This document shows, in pieces, positions 50,818 through 61,455 of a stretch of DNA of 64,000 bases (its first letter is position 1; each line of letters begins with the position of its first letter). Both the position numbers and the translations under genes were made by a program. Below the pieces are notes generated by a model. That model saw nothing but the letters and a program-made list of their open reading frames with translations, made no database searches and was not told the origin of the DNA. The stretch comes from Humibacillus xanthopallidus (GTDB taxonomy: Bacteria; Actinomycetota; Actinomycetes; Actinomycetales; Dermatophilaceae): positions 970,286 through 1,034,285 of the forward strand of contig NZ_VFPM01000003.1 in the NCBI RefSeq assembly GCF_006716675.1, read 5' to 3'.

Positions 50818-51858
50818 GTGGGCACGATCACCGGCACGGGCACGAACGGCGGACGCGTCACGACGCGCCGGTGGGAAGACGGCAAGGTGGTCGAGGAGGA
50901 CTTCGCGCTCGACGAGGTCTCCGAGCATCTGGGTCGCGACGGGACCCTCGTCTGGGTCGACCTCTGCGAGCCCGACCACGCGGCGTTGCGTGCCCTGGCC
51001 GGTGAGCTGGGGCTCGACCCGCACGCCGTCGAGGACGCGATCAGCAGCGGCGAGCGCCCCAAGGCGACTCGCCACGCGAAACACACGTTCCTCACCGTCT
51101 ATGCGACCGAGCTCGACGCCGATGAGGACCGGGGCGAGCCGGGGAGCCGGGAGTCCCGCCTGCGCACGAGCCGCATCTCGGCCTTCGTCCTTCCGAACGG
51201 TGTCATCACAGTGCGCGGCAGCGACCACTTCGACGTGGCGCCTGTGCTGGAGCGCTGGAACGACGACCCCGAGCTGCTCCGGCTCGGCGTGGGCGCGCTC
51301 GTCCACGGCCTGCTCGACACCGTGGTCGACGGTCACTTCGACACGATCCAACGCCTCGACGACGCCATCGAGAGCTTGGAGGACCAGCTCTTCGACGAGC
51401 GCGGCCAGACGCACGCGGTGCAGGTGCGCACCTACCGGCTGCGCAAGGAGCTCGTCGAGCTGCGCCGCGTCGTGCTCCCCATGCGTGAGGTCGTCAACGC
51501 CGTGCTGCGCCACCGCGGCGAGCTCGCCGAACGGCATACCGAGCTCGACGGCTTCTACGACGACCTCTACGACCACGTGCTGCGGGCCTCGGAGTGGACC
51601 GAGTCGCTGCGCGACATGATCACGACGATCTTCGAGACCAACCTGTCCTTGCAGGACGCACGGCTCAACACCGTGATGAAGAAGCTGACGGGGTGGGCGG
51701 CCATCATCGCCGTGCCGACTGCCGTCACCGGGTGGTTCGGCCAGAACGTGCCCTACCCCGGGTTCGCGCAGCCGAGTGGCGTGCTCCTCAGCACGACGGT
51801 CATCCTCGGCGGCGGAGGACTGCTCTACGCCGTCTTCCGCCGCAAGGGCTGGATCTGA
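50818..51858 (+). CDS. corA: CorA-family magnesium/metal transporter, GQN variant
   Basis: A 346-aa CorA-type divalent-cation channel. The N-terminal cytoplasmic funnel (about residues 1-285) and two C-terminal membrane helices are recognisable. The usual GMN selectivity motif after helix 1 reads GQN here (TGWFGQNVPYPGF), a variant seen in actinobacterial homologs. A basic C-terminus (RRKGWI) closes it. The substrate could be Mg2+, Co2+ or Zn2+. The GTG at 50818 is preceded by TAGGACT; a terminator follows. Confidence 0.93.
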   Translation: MGTITGTGTNGGRVTTRRWEDGKVVEEDFALDEVSEHLGRDGTLVWVDLCEPDHAALRALAGELGLDPHAVEDAISSGERPKATRHAKHTFLTVYATELDADEDRGEPGSRESRLRTSRISAFVLPNGVITVRGSDHFDVAPVLERWNDDPELLRLGVGALVHGLLDTVVDGHFDTIQRLDDAIESLEDQLFDERGQTHAVQVRTYRLRKELVELRRVVLPMREVVNAVLRHRGELAERHTELDGFYDDLYDHVLRASEWTESLRDMITTIFETNLSLQDARLNTVMKKLTGWAAIIAVPTAVTGWFGQNVPYPGFAQPSGVLLSTTVILGGGGLLYAVFRRKGWI

Positions 51859-51861
51859 CGG

Positions 51862-51892
51862 CGCAGGGCCCGGCCGAAGCCGGGGCCCTGCG
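51862..51892. terminator. Bidirectional terminator between corA and ettA
   Basis: 10-bp arms CGCAGGGCCC and GGGCCCTGCG with an 11-nt loop that can extend the stem. It sits between convergent genes. Confidence 0.85.
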
Positions 51893-51903
51893 AGATCCGC
51901 CAC

Positions 51904-53586
<1,683 letters not shown>

Positions 53587-53593
53587 GTCCCGA

Positions 53594-53599
53594 AGGCTA
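53594..53599 (-). promoter_or_regulatory. Predicted -10 box of a leaderless transcript (ettA)
   Basis: On the minus strand TATAGCCT includes TAGCCT ending 7 nt before the ATG at 53586. Confidence 0.5.
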
Positions 53600-53668
53600 T
53601 AGGCCTGGGCGTGTCACACCGAATCCGCACCCGCGCCGCGGCGCAGCGTCAGGCGGCGCCGGCAACGC

Positions 53669-54301
53669 TCAGGCCGTCAGCGGCGTGACCACCTCGTAGT
53701 CGTCGGTCTCGGGGTCGCCGAGCCCGGAGCCGCTCGCCCTGTCTGCGTCGACGTCGACGAGGACGTCGTGGCCGCCGGCGGGGTCGTCCGCGTCACGCGC
53801 CGGGTCGTAGTCATCACTCACGACGCCGTCGGCATCGACGTGGGCGGGACGGTCGTCGGGCGGGGCCTCCCCCGCCGCGATGGCGCGCACCGTGGCCTGC
53901 ACGTCGGGGTCGGCCGTGCGGTCGTGGCCGAGGGCCGCCGCACGGCTCACCCGCTCGAAGCTGGCCCTGCCCCACGAGAGGTCGTGGCCGAGGTGGTCGG
54001 CCTCGATCTCGGCGGAGGTGCGCGGCTGGCCGTCGGGGCCGGCGAACTGCTTCACCGTGAGGTTGCCCTCGACGACGACGGGCTGCCCCTTGTGCAGGGC
54101 GACAGCGGAGTTCGCGGCGAGCGCACTGAAAGCGATGACGCTGAAGTAGCTCGTCTCACCGTCGTAGTAGCGGCCATCGGCGCCTCGCCGGTAGGGCGTG
54201 TGCGCCAGGCGGAACGTCGTGAAGATGCTGCCGGTGCGGCCCGTGCGCTGCACCGGGTCGGACACGACGTTGCCGTGCACGGTGATGCGGGTCTCGTTCA
54301 T
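53669..54301 (-). CDS. SsbB-like single-stranded DNA-binding protein
   Basis: A 210-aa protein with an N-terminal OB-fold: MNETRITVHGNVVSDP, FRLAHTP, the YFSVIAFSALAAN core and KGQPVVVEGNLTVKQF. The C-terminal half is a long acidic, Asp-rich tail but ends DDYEVVTPLTA, without the DDDIPF-like tip that the main SSB uses to recruit repair proteins. This fits the SsbB paralog known in mycobacteria (Rv2478c). The ATG has GAGGAG upstream. The main ssb gene is not in the window. Confidence 0.88.
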   Translation of the reverse strand: MNETRITVHGNVVSDPVQRTGRTGSIFTTFRLAHTPYRRGADGRYYDGETSYFSVIAFSALAANSAVALHKGQPVVVEGNLTVKQFAGPDGQPRTSAEIEADHLGHDLSWGRASFERVSRAAALGHDRTADPDVQATVRAIAAGEAPPDDRPAHVDADGVVSDDYDPARDADDPAGGHDVLVDVDADRASGSGLGDPETDDYEVVTPLTA

Positions 54302-54472
54302 GCGCAGTGCTCCTCGTCTCGTGCGGCGACGTCCGACGTCGCCGGGTGAGGACCACTCTCGGCCCGCTGCCGCACGGGCAGAAGGCAGTGTCGCGAGGTT
54401 GTGGACGGCGACGCTCCCCCTCCGGGGAGGTGTGGACGAAGGCTGCACCGCGGACTCAGCGTTCCGGCGGCC

Positions 54473-56155
54473 TCAGCGTGCAGCGATGTCGAGGTGCTGC
54501 CGGGTCTCGCGATGACGAGCGAGCACCTCGTCGACGGGGATGAGGATGCGCTCGTCGGCGACCGCCGCCACGGAGTCGGTGAGCCGCCGGCCCACGACCG
54601 CGCGTCGACGCCGGGCGCCGATGCGGGCCCACCAGCGCGAGAGCAGGCCCAGCCCGATCCCGAGCAGGACGCCTCCCAGCAGCATCAGGGACGGCACGGG
54701 CAGGATGCCGACCGACGGGGTGTCAGGGCGCGGCACCCCGAGCAGGCTCACCACCCAGAGGACTGCGAGCCACGCGAGGCCCGCGACGGCGATGAGTCCG
54801 AGGGCCCACTGGACGATGTTGACGACCAGCCACCAGATCGGCCGGCGAGCCCGCAGCGAGGTCGTGAGCATCGCCTGGTCGAGGGCGTCTGCGAGGCCCC
54901 CGTCCCCCGCCTCCACAGCGTCCTCGACCGACTGCTTCCAGCGCACGGGCAGGCCGTCGGACGCCTCGCGCACGAAGGTGCGGGTGGCGAGGTCGACGGC
55001 CGAGGCGGTCGCCGCGGTCGGGGTCGGGATGGACGACCTGCCGAGGACCGCACGCACGTCAGCGCCCTCGATGTCGACGGGGATCGGCGGGCGTCCCCCG
55101 GTGCGGTCGAGGCGGAGCCGACGCAGCGGGTCGGCGGCGAAGCCCTTGGTCCAGCGGGCGAAGAGCCAGCCGGTGTGCGCGAAGGCCTCGCGGCGGTAGT
55201 CGCGCGCCACCGCGTCGAGCACGATCGGGACGCCGGCGGAGCGGGCCAGCGCGGTGTCGAGCGCAGCGCGGTCGAGCCGACTGACGTCGGCCTCGGTGTC
55301 GGCGACGCCGCGACGCAGCGCAGAGGCAGCCACGACGAGGTCAGAACGCAGTCGTTGACGCGACGCCGCATGTCCGGCAACGGCATTCGCCAGACGCTGG
55401 CGCAGGGTGTCGACGCCCTCGCCCGTCACCGCCGACGTGGGCAGCACCGTGGCCTTCGTGACACCGTCGGCCTCGAGCAGCGCACCGAGGTCGCTGGTGA
55501 CGGCCTTGAGACCGGCCGGTGACAGCCGGTCGCACTGGTTCAGCACCGCGAGCGTGACCGCACCGTGCTGCGACAGGAGGGAGACGAAGTCGTCGTGGAG
55601 CCGGGCATCCGCATACTTCTGCGGGTCGGTCACCCACACGAAGACGTCGACGAGCTCGAGGATGCGCTCCGCCTCGACGCGGTGCGCGACCTCGCGCGAG
55701 TCGAAGTCGGGAAGGTCGAGCAGCACGAGACCGTCCAGCCCGCCGACCGTGCCGCCGTCGACAGCCGAACCGGCGTCCTCGACGACGTGACGGGTGGCCA
55801 CCCCGAGCCAGTCGAGCAGAGGGGTGGCGTCGGCGTCACCCCAGACCGCCGCGGTCGGCAGGGCGGTCGTGGGCCGCCGCGCGCCGATCGTCGCGACGTC
55901 GGCTCCGACGAGGGCGTTGAAGAGCGAGGACTTGCCACTGCCCGTCGCCCCGGCCAGGGCGACGACGGTGTGGTCTCCGGCGATTCCGCCACGCTCGACC
56001 GCCTTGTCGACGGCGCGCCGAGCGCGGTCGACCATCGCCGGCTCGAGCTCGGCGGCGCCGGTGAGCAGGGCCATCGACAGGGCGCTCGTCCGCTCGCCGA
56101 CCTCCGCCGACGAGGCCTGCTTGACCTTGGCGCGGCCCATCGTGAGGGGGCTCAT
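54473..56155 (-). CDS. Dynamin-like GTPase, membrane-anchored (second of pair)
   Basis: A 560-aa GTPase. The G1 loop is GATGSGKSSLFN (residues about 69-80), G3 is DLPDFDS, G4 is NQCD. A long helical region follows, then two membrane helices near residues 435-460 and 480-505 and a short basic C-terminus. The ATG overlaps the stop of the preceding gene (ATGA). Two adjacent dynamin-like GTPases acting together at the membrane are known in Streptomyces (DynA/DynB) and mycobacteria (IniA/IniC), so a similar role is inferred. Confidence 0.85.
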   Translation of the reverse strand: MSPLTMGRAKVKQASSAEVGERTSALSMALLTGAAELEPAMVDRARRAVDKAVERGGIAGDHTVVALAGATGSGKSSLFNALVGADVATIGARRPTTALPTAAVWGDADATPLLDWLGVATRHVVEDAGSAVDGGTVGGLDGLVLLDLPDFDSREVAHRVEAERILELVDVFVWVTDPQKYADARLHDDFVSLLSQHGAVTLAVLNQCDRLSPAGLKAVTSDLGALLEADGVTKATVLPTSAVTGEGVDTLRQRLANAVAGHAASRQRLRSDLVVAASALRRGVADTEADVSRLDRAALDTALARSAGVPIVLDAVARDYRREAFAHTGWLFARWTKGFAADPLRRLRLDRTGGRPPIPVDIEGADVRAVLGRSSIPTPTAATASAVDLATRTFVREASDGLPVRWKQSVEDAVEAGDGGLADALDQAMLTTSLRARRPIWWLVVNIVQWALGLIAVAGLAWLAVLWVVSLLGVPRPDTPSVGILPVPSLMLLGGVLLGIGLGLLSRWWARIGARRRRAVVGRRLTDSVAAVADERILIPVDEVLARHRETRQHLDIAAR

Positions 56156-57861
56156 CGCGCAGCCCGCACGGCAGCAGCCGCCTTCTCGAGGTTCGCGGTC
56201 TTGTCGGCGTCGACGTGCACCGTCGTCACGGCTCCTTCGTAGCGCTCGCGCTCGGCGGCATACAGCTCCTCGACTCGCGTCATCAGCCGCTCACGCGCCT
56301 GGCGCGCCAGCTCGCGCACGGCCTGGTCGCCGAAGACCGCCTCGAGCAGCTTCTGGCCGACGACAGCGGTGCCGCCGGCGATGCCGATCTCGGCACCGGT
56401 GACGCCGGCGGTGCTCGCGAACGTCACGAGCATGAGGACGACTCCGAGGCCGTTGACGCCGTAGGCCATGATGCGGGCCGTCGTGCGGCGGTCCTTGCCC
56501 TCGCTGCGCACCATCTCGAGGATGTCGCCCTGCCAGTCACGCACGAGCCGCTCGGCCCGGGCGGCAGCCCCGTCGCTCGACCTCGCGAGGCCGGGGTCGG
56601 CAGCGAGCAGCTGGTGGCCGCCGGGCAGCACCCGCCAGGCCCGGGCCGTCGCCGATGCCGCCAGCTCTGCCCGGTTGGAGATGAGGGCCTCAGCGCCCGA
56701 CTGCAGCGCCTCGCCGAGGTGGTCGGCGCGAGCGGGCTCGCCCTTGATGAACGAGGTGAAGCGGTCACGCACGCGCGACACGGTCGACTCGACCTGGCGG
56801 AAGAACTCACCGGTGCCGACGAACTCCTGCCAGCGCGCGAGCACCTCGCCGCGCAGCAGGCTGCCGTCCTCCATGCCCTCGTGGACCTGCGTCGTCGCGT
56901 CGTCGTATGCCGTCCGGGCGGCGTCGAGGAGCGCGTCGCCCGCCGCTGACTGCTCGGCCGCTGCGTCCAGCAGCGAGCGGGTGCGCGTGTCGAGCGAGGT
57001 GAGCGCGCCCTCGAGGGTCTGGCGCACGACGACCGCCCTGGCCTGGGCGTCGCCGGCGAGCGCGGTCAGCCACGCGCGGAGCCGCTCGACCTGGTCGTCG
57101 GGCAGCAGCCCGTCGACGAGCCGCGACTCGAGCACGGTGAAGATCGGCGCCTGCTCAAGGCCCTGCTCGCGCAGCATGGAGGCGAGGTGCGTGCGGATCT
57201 CGTCGACGGCGGGGGCCGGCACCCGGTCGAGGACGACCGCGACGGCGGTGCCGCGCTCGCTCGCCTCGCGCAGCAGGTCCCAGGGCACGGCGTCGGCATA
57301 CCGAGCGGCGGTCGTGACGAAGATCCACAGGTCGGCCGCTGCGAGGAGCTGGCCCGCGAGCTCGCGGTTCGCCTCGACGACGCTGTCGATGTCGGGGGCG
57401 TCGAGCAGCGCCAGGCCGGCGGCGACCGCCTCGCTCGAGACGAGGCGCACCGCGCCGGGTCCGTCAGAGGATGAGTGACGCCCGGTGATCCGTGCGAGTC
57501 CGGGGAGGATTCGCTGGCCGGAGAACCAGGCGCCGTCGGCAGGGTGGTGCACGAGGACCGGCGACCGGGTCGTGGGGCGAAGGACGCCGGAGAGCGTGAC
57601 CTCGCCCCCGACGACAGAGTTGACGAGCGTCGACTTGCCGGCACCCGTCGAGCCGCCGACGACGGCGAGCAGCGGCGCGTCGATCGAGGTGAGCCGCGGG
57701 ATGACGTAGTCGTCGAGCTGGTCGAGCAGACGCGACCTCGTCGACCGGCCGGCAGCAGACCCCGGGAGGTCGAGCGGGAGGGTGACCTCGGAGACGGCGG
57801 ACCTCAGGTCCTGGACCGCCCCGAGCAGCCGGGCATTGCCCGCCCCTGATTCACCCGCCAC
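56152..57861 (-). CDS. Dynamin-like GTPase (first of pair)
   Basis: A 569-aa GTPase of the dynamin-like superfamily. The G1 loop GGSTGAGKSTLVN is at residues about 66-78 and the G3-like DAPDIDS follows; G4 is less conserved (VLDRVP). Helical middle and stalk-like segments, then a hydrophobic stretch near residues 470-500 and a terminal coiled coil. The GTG is at 57861. It is translationally coupled to the second GTPase. Membrane remodelling or septation is the likely role; it is not proven. Confidence 0.85.
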   Translation of the reverse strand: MAGESGAGNARLLGAVQDLRSAVSEVTLPLDLPGSAAGRSTRSRLLDQLDDYVIPRLTSIDAPLLAVVGGSTGAGKSTLVNSVVGGEVTLSGVLRPTTRSPVLVHHPADGAWFSGQRILPGLARITGRHSSSDGPGAVRLVSSEAVAAGLALLDAPDIDSVVEANRELAGQLLAAADLWIFVTTAARYADAVPWDLLREASERGTAVAVVLDRVPAPAVDEIRTHLASMLREQGLEQAPIFTVLESRLVDGLLPDDQVERLRAWLTALAGDAQARAVVVRQTLEGALTSLDTRTRSLLDAAAEQSAAGDALLDAARTAYDDATTQVHEGMEDGSLLRGEVLARWQEFVGTGEFFRQVESTVSRVRDRFTSFIKGEPARADHLGEALQSGAEALISNRAELAASATARAWRVLPGGHQLLAADPGLARSSDGAAARAERLVRDWQGDILEMVRSEGKDRRTTARIMAYGVNGLGVVLMLVTFASTAGVTGAEIGIAGGTAVVGQKLLEAVFGDQAVRELARQARERLMTRVEELYAAERERYEGAVTTVHVDADKTANLEKAAAAVRAAR

Positions 57862-57950
57862 GTCGGCAATCCTCTCTTGTCAGCACCAACTCACCAAACC
57901 GAAACGCCCCTGTCGGGCCGCCGGTCTGGAACGGGGTCTCCGGGGCGCCC

Positions 57951-59186
57951 TCACCGGGGCGAACGCGACTGCCAGTGCCGCTCGAGCACCGGTGTCTCGA
58001 CCAGCCGCTCGATCCGCACGCCCACGGGTAGCCCCCGCGGTCGGAGCGGCTCCACGCCGAGCCGGTGCCGGTTGGCGTCGCGGGTCGAGCAGATCTGCAG
58101 ATGCGGGGTCCGGACCGGGGCGGAGCGAGTCAGGTCGCGCAGCGTCGTGCCGTGCAGCAGCACGGCGTCGCAGTCCACGAGCCACCGCGCGCGGGCGAGC
58201 ACCTCGGGCCCCGGCTCGCCGGTGTGCACCCGCGGGTCCTCGATCGGGCTCGCGACGCCGTCTCCGAGCCACGCGTGGGCATCGGTGCCCGCGAGCAGCG
58301 ACTCGAGGCTCGCGATGACCACGGCATCGTCGGCTCGGGCCACGTCGACCCGCACGACGACCTCGGGGATCGACCACACGAGGTGGGTGCCTCGAACGTC
58401 GGCGTCGGGAAGGCGCCGCGCGAGCGCCACCGTCTCGGCGTTCTTGACGGCCGTGAGATCGCCCCGCCCGGGCAGGTCGGGCCCGTCGTGCCACACCACG
58501 GCGTCGGCGAGCCAGCGCATCTCGGCCCCCGCCACGTGCGCCCGGTGGCCGTAGTCCCAGTCCTCGCCGCCGTAGACGCGGATCGACTCGTCGAAGCCAC
58601 CGAGCTCCTCGTGGAGGTCGCGGCTCACGCTGACGGCCGCCCCGAGCACGAGCTGGTAGGCGCGGTCGTCGGGTCGGGTGAGGTCGGCCGTGCGCTCGTA
58701 GCCGTCGAGGAGCCACGCCGGCTCGTCGATGAGCGTGGGTGCAGGCCCGTCGCCTCCGAGCCACTCGCGCACGGCCTCGGGCGTCCAGCCGTCGAGATCG
58801 GCATGCAGCCGGTGTCCCACCGTGAGGTCCCACGCGGACGTCGTCACCGAGGCCACCTTCGCGAGGTAGTCGGGCGCGGGCACGCAGTCCTGGTCGACGA
58901 AGACGAGCACGTCTCCCCCGGCAGCCCGGGCGCCGAGGTTTCGAGCCGCCGCGGGGCGGAATCCCTCGTCGGGCTGCCGCACGACCGAGGCTGCGTAGTC
59001 ACGCCTGCCCACCCGCGGCTCCTCGCGCGATCCGTCGTCGGCCACGACGACCTCGAACCGGGCGGACGGAAAGGTCTGCATGTCGAGTCCGGCGAGCAGC
59101 CGGTCGAGCTGGTCCTGTCGCTCGAAGTGGGGCACGACGACACTCACTCGTGTCTCCGAGACGGGTTTGGTGTCAGTCACATTCAC
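57951..59186 (-). CDS. Family 2 glycosyltransferase with extended C-terminus
   Basis: A 411-aa GT2 protein. The GT-A fold shows VSVVVPHFERQDQL, VVVADDGSREE, the metal-binding DQDCVP and a GGFDESIRVYGGEDWD acceptor-site block. After about residue 270 there is a ~140-residue extension with no clear relatives, possibly a second substrate domain. The GTG has AGGAG upstream and overlaps the stop of the next gene. It is the last gene of a three-gene minus-strand operon. Confidence 0.88.
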   Translation of the reverse strand: MNVTDTKPVSETRVSVVVPHFERQDQLDRLLAGLDMQTFPSARFEVVVADDGSREEPRVGRRDYAASVVRQPDEGFRPAAARNLGARAAGGDVLVFVDQDCVPAPDYLAKVASVTTSAWDLTVGHRLHADLDGWTPEAVREWLGGDGPAPTLIDEPAWLLDGYERTADLTRPDDRAYQLVLGAAVSVSRDLHEELGGFDESIRVYGGEDWDYGHRAHVAGAEMRWLADAVVWHDGPDLPGRGDLTAVKNAETVALARRLPDADVRGTHLVWSIPEVVVRVDVARADDAVVIASLESLLAGTDAHAWLGDGVASPIEDPRVHTGEPGPEVLARARWLVDCDAVLLHGTTLRDLTRSAPVRTPHLQICSTRDANRHRLGVEPLRPRGLPVGVRIERLVETPVLERHWQSRSPR

Positions 59187-60214
59187 GAGATGCTCCTCAG
59201 GACGTTTTCGTGCGCCGCAGCACTCTCGGCCCACGACGGGCCGAGCTGCACGTCATCGCCGAGCCACGTGCTGTCCGGTGACTCCACGGCTCGCTCGATC
59301 GCGGGCGCGAGCGCGGCGACGTCGTCTGCGATCGTGACCGCGCCGGGCATCCGCTCTGCGAGCTCACGGGTGTAGGCGCCGGCAAGCACGATCGGCTTGC
59401 GCCCCAGAGCGATCCACGTGTTGATCGACCCCGAGGCAGAGACGTGCAGGTGAGCGGCGACGGGCACGTCCACGTCGCGCACGACGTGGGCGAGGTCGCG
59501 CTCGGGCACGTAACCGGTGACGCTGAACGTCGTGCCAGCCTGTCGCGCGCGCAGGGCGAGCTCCTTGACTAGGCCCTCGTGCCCGGTCGAGACCCCGCCG
59601 ATGTTCACCACCTCGACCTCACGCCCGCGAGCCACGACGCGACCGGCGGCATCGATGACGTGCTCCAGTCCCTTGCCGGGATAGAGAAAGCCGAGCACGG
59701 CGACCCTCGCTGGCCCTTTCCTAGGCGAATACCGCTCGGGCGCAGGCGTGTTCACCCGCTCGACGGGAAGCGGCAGCACGACGACCCGCGTGTTGGACGC
59801 GTGTTCGTCGAGGCACTCGGCGAGCAGGGCTCGCTCGTGCTCGCTCGCCACCACGACGACCGAGGCGCTGTCGACGAAGCGTCGGTATGCCGTCCGGCGC
59901 CGTGCGAATCGCGCCTCCCCCTCCTCGGGCTGGGGGATGTCGTGCAGGCACAGGGCGAGAGGGGTGGTCCGAGCGAGGTCCTCGACGAGGTCGGCGGCAT
60001 CGGAGGGAGTCGCGCCGAGGAGGTGGTCGGTGACCTGGATCATCGCGCTGTCGCGGCCAGCGAGGGCACGACGCAGGTCGGCGGACGCCGTGGCGACGTC
60101 CGGCGTGCTGATGCGCACGAGCCCCGCACTGAGAGCCGGCGACGACGCAGCGAGCCGGAGGGCGTGGATGACGACGCCGTGCCGCTCGGGGCCGACTACG
60201 GCATACGACCTCAT
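59183..60214 (-). CDS. Family 4-like glycosyltransferase
   Basis: A 343-aa protein with a GT-B-like layout. The C-terminal donor domain begins at RVAVLGFLYPGKGLEHVIDAA and has the GYVPERDLAHVV and VSASGSINTW blocks, the latter in the position of the usual E-x7-E motif. No signal peptide. The ATG overlaps the stop of the WcbI-like gene (ATGA). Sugar donor and acceptor are unknown. Confidence 0.75.
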   Translation of the reverse strand: MRSYAVVGPERHGVVIHALRLAASSPALSAGLVRISTPDVATASADLRRALAGRDSAMIQVTDHLLGATPSDAADLVEDLARTTPLALCLHDIPQPEEGEARFARRRTAYRRFVDSASVVVVASEHERALLAECLDEHASNTRVVVLPLPVERVNTPAPERYSPRKGPARVAVLGFLYPGKGLEHVIDAAGRVVARGREVEVVNIGGVSTGHEGLVKELALRARQAGTTFSVTGYVPERDLAHVVRDVDVPVAAHLHVSASGSINTWIALGRKPIVLAGAYTRELAERMPGAVTIADDVAALAPAIERAVESPDSTWLGDDVQLGPSWAESAAAHENVLRSIS

Positions 60215-61215
60215 CGGGAGACCTCGCCGGGCGTGCGCCCGGCGAGGAGGTCGAGCTGGGCGCGGTGGCGCCGCACGATGTCGGCCACGAGCCGTGGACG
60301 GTCGAGGAGCCAGGCGAGCTGGGCGCGCTCGACCTCGGCGACCGGCACGACCTCGCCGGAGACGAGCCAGTCCTCACGGGCACCGGCAGGGTCGAGCCCA
60401 AGCGCGACGAGCACGTCGGCGGAGACGGGGGCGTGCAGGACGTCGAGGAGGCGACGGCCCGGGTCGACGGCTGTCGGTGACAGCCCCAGCGTCTCCTGGA
60501 TGCGGCGGGCGAGGGCGACGAGCACGGGGTTGGCCGGGTGGTTGACGGTGCGCATCGCCCCCGCACCGGAGGCGAGCACGAGGTCACTGACGGGAACGGC
60601 GCCGGCAGCCTGCTCACGGCGTCGCAGCTCCCCGATCGACCATGCCGACACGGCGATGGCCGTGCTGGGGTCGGTGTGGGGCTCGCTCTCCGCCGCGCGG
60701 AGCACGGTGCGCGCGTCGTGGTAGGGCACGAGCGGCGGGTCGCCGGCCTCGGCGTCGTGGTGCACGAGCTGCCACGGGTGCAGGCCGGCGTAGAAGACGA
60801 CGGGCCAGACCACGGTGCGGGCGCGCGTGGCGGTCTGAGCGACCTGCGAGGCGCCGACCGGCATACGGCCGTAGTCGTCGGCGATCGGCTGGGTGAGCAC
60901 GACGTCGGCACGCCGGAGGAGTCGCTGCAGGAGGGGCACCTCTTCGGCGGCGAGCTCGTGGACCGGTGGGATGCGCACGCTGGACCACGGCGCCCCGGGC
61001 GCGTGCTGCAGCAGCTGGCGCAAGGACTCCGCCTGGCAGTTGCCGTGCACGATGAGCAGGGGCAGGCCGCCGTCGGGTAGCGGGTCCAGGCCGTAGAACT
61101 GTCCGTAGTGCCGCGCGCGGGCGGGATCTGCACGAATTGCAGCGACCGCGCCGGCGCCCGCGCCGTTCGGCACGGGCGCTCCTGGGTCAGACGCGTCACG
61201 AGTCACAGGGGTCAC
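60211..61215 (-). CDS. WcbI-like polysaccharide biosynthesis protein
   Basis: A 334-aa protein with a domain resembling WcbI, a CoA-binding protein implicated in capsule modification. LLIVHGNCQAESLRQLLQ (residues about 53-70) is the diagnostic N-terminal block, followed by DVVLTQPIADDYG and VVWPVVFYAGLHPW. It may add an acyl or acetyl group to a glycan. The GTG at 61215 is the first gene of the coupled minus-strand operon, divergent from a GT4 gene. Confidence 0.78.
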   Translation of the reverse strand: MTPVTRDASDPGAPVPNGAGAGAVAAIRADPARARHYGQFYGLDPLPDGGLPLLIVHGNCQAESLRQLLQHAPGAPWSSVRIPPVHELAAEEVPLLQRLLRRADVVLTQPIADDYGRMPVGASQVAQTATRARTVVWPVVFYAGLHPWQLVHHDAEAGDPPLVPYHDARTVLRAAESEPHTDPSTAIAVSAWSIGELRRREQAAGAVPVSDLVLASGAGAMRTVNHPANPVLVALARRIQETLGLSPTAVDPGRRLLDVLHAPVSADVLVALGLDPAGAREDWLVSGEVVPVAEVERAQLAWLLDRPRLVADIVRRHRAQLDLLAGRTPGEVSR

Positions 61216-61455
61216 CTACCCGTCCGGGGCACCGGCCGCTCACCGCGTCCTCACGGCCGTCATCGGAGGTTTGACCGTCTGTGTGTGCGGGTAGGAGTGA
61301 GGGGTGACAGGCAGCGACCAGAGTCCGGCAGGGTGATCGGCGACCCCTCGGTCCTCGCGCGCCCCGACGGTGTGCAGCGGGCCGGCAGCCAACGTTCGAG
61401 CACGCAGCCCCGGTCGGTCAGCGTCGTTCGCGACCCCGTCAACGGACGGGCGTCG

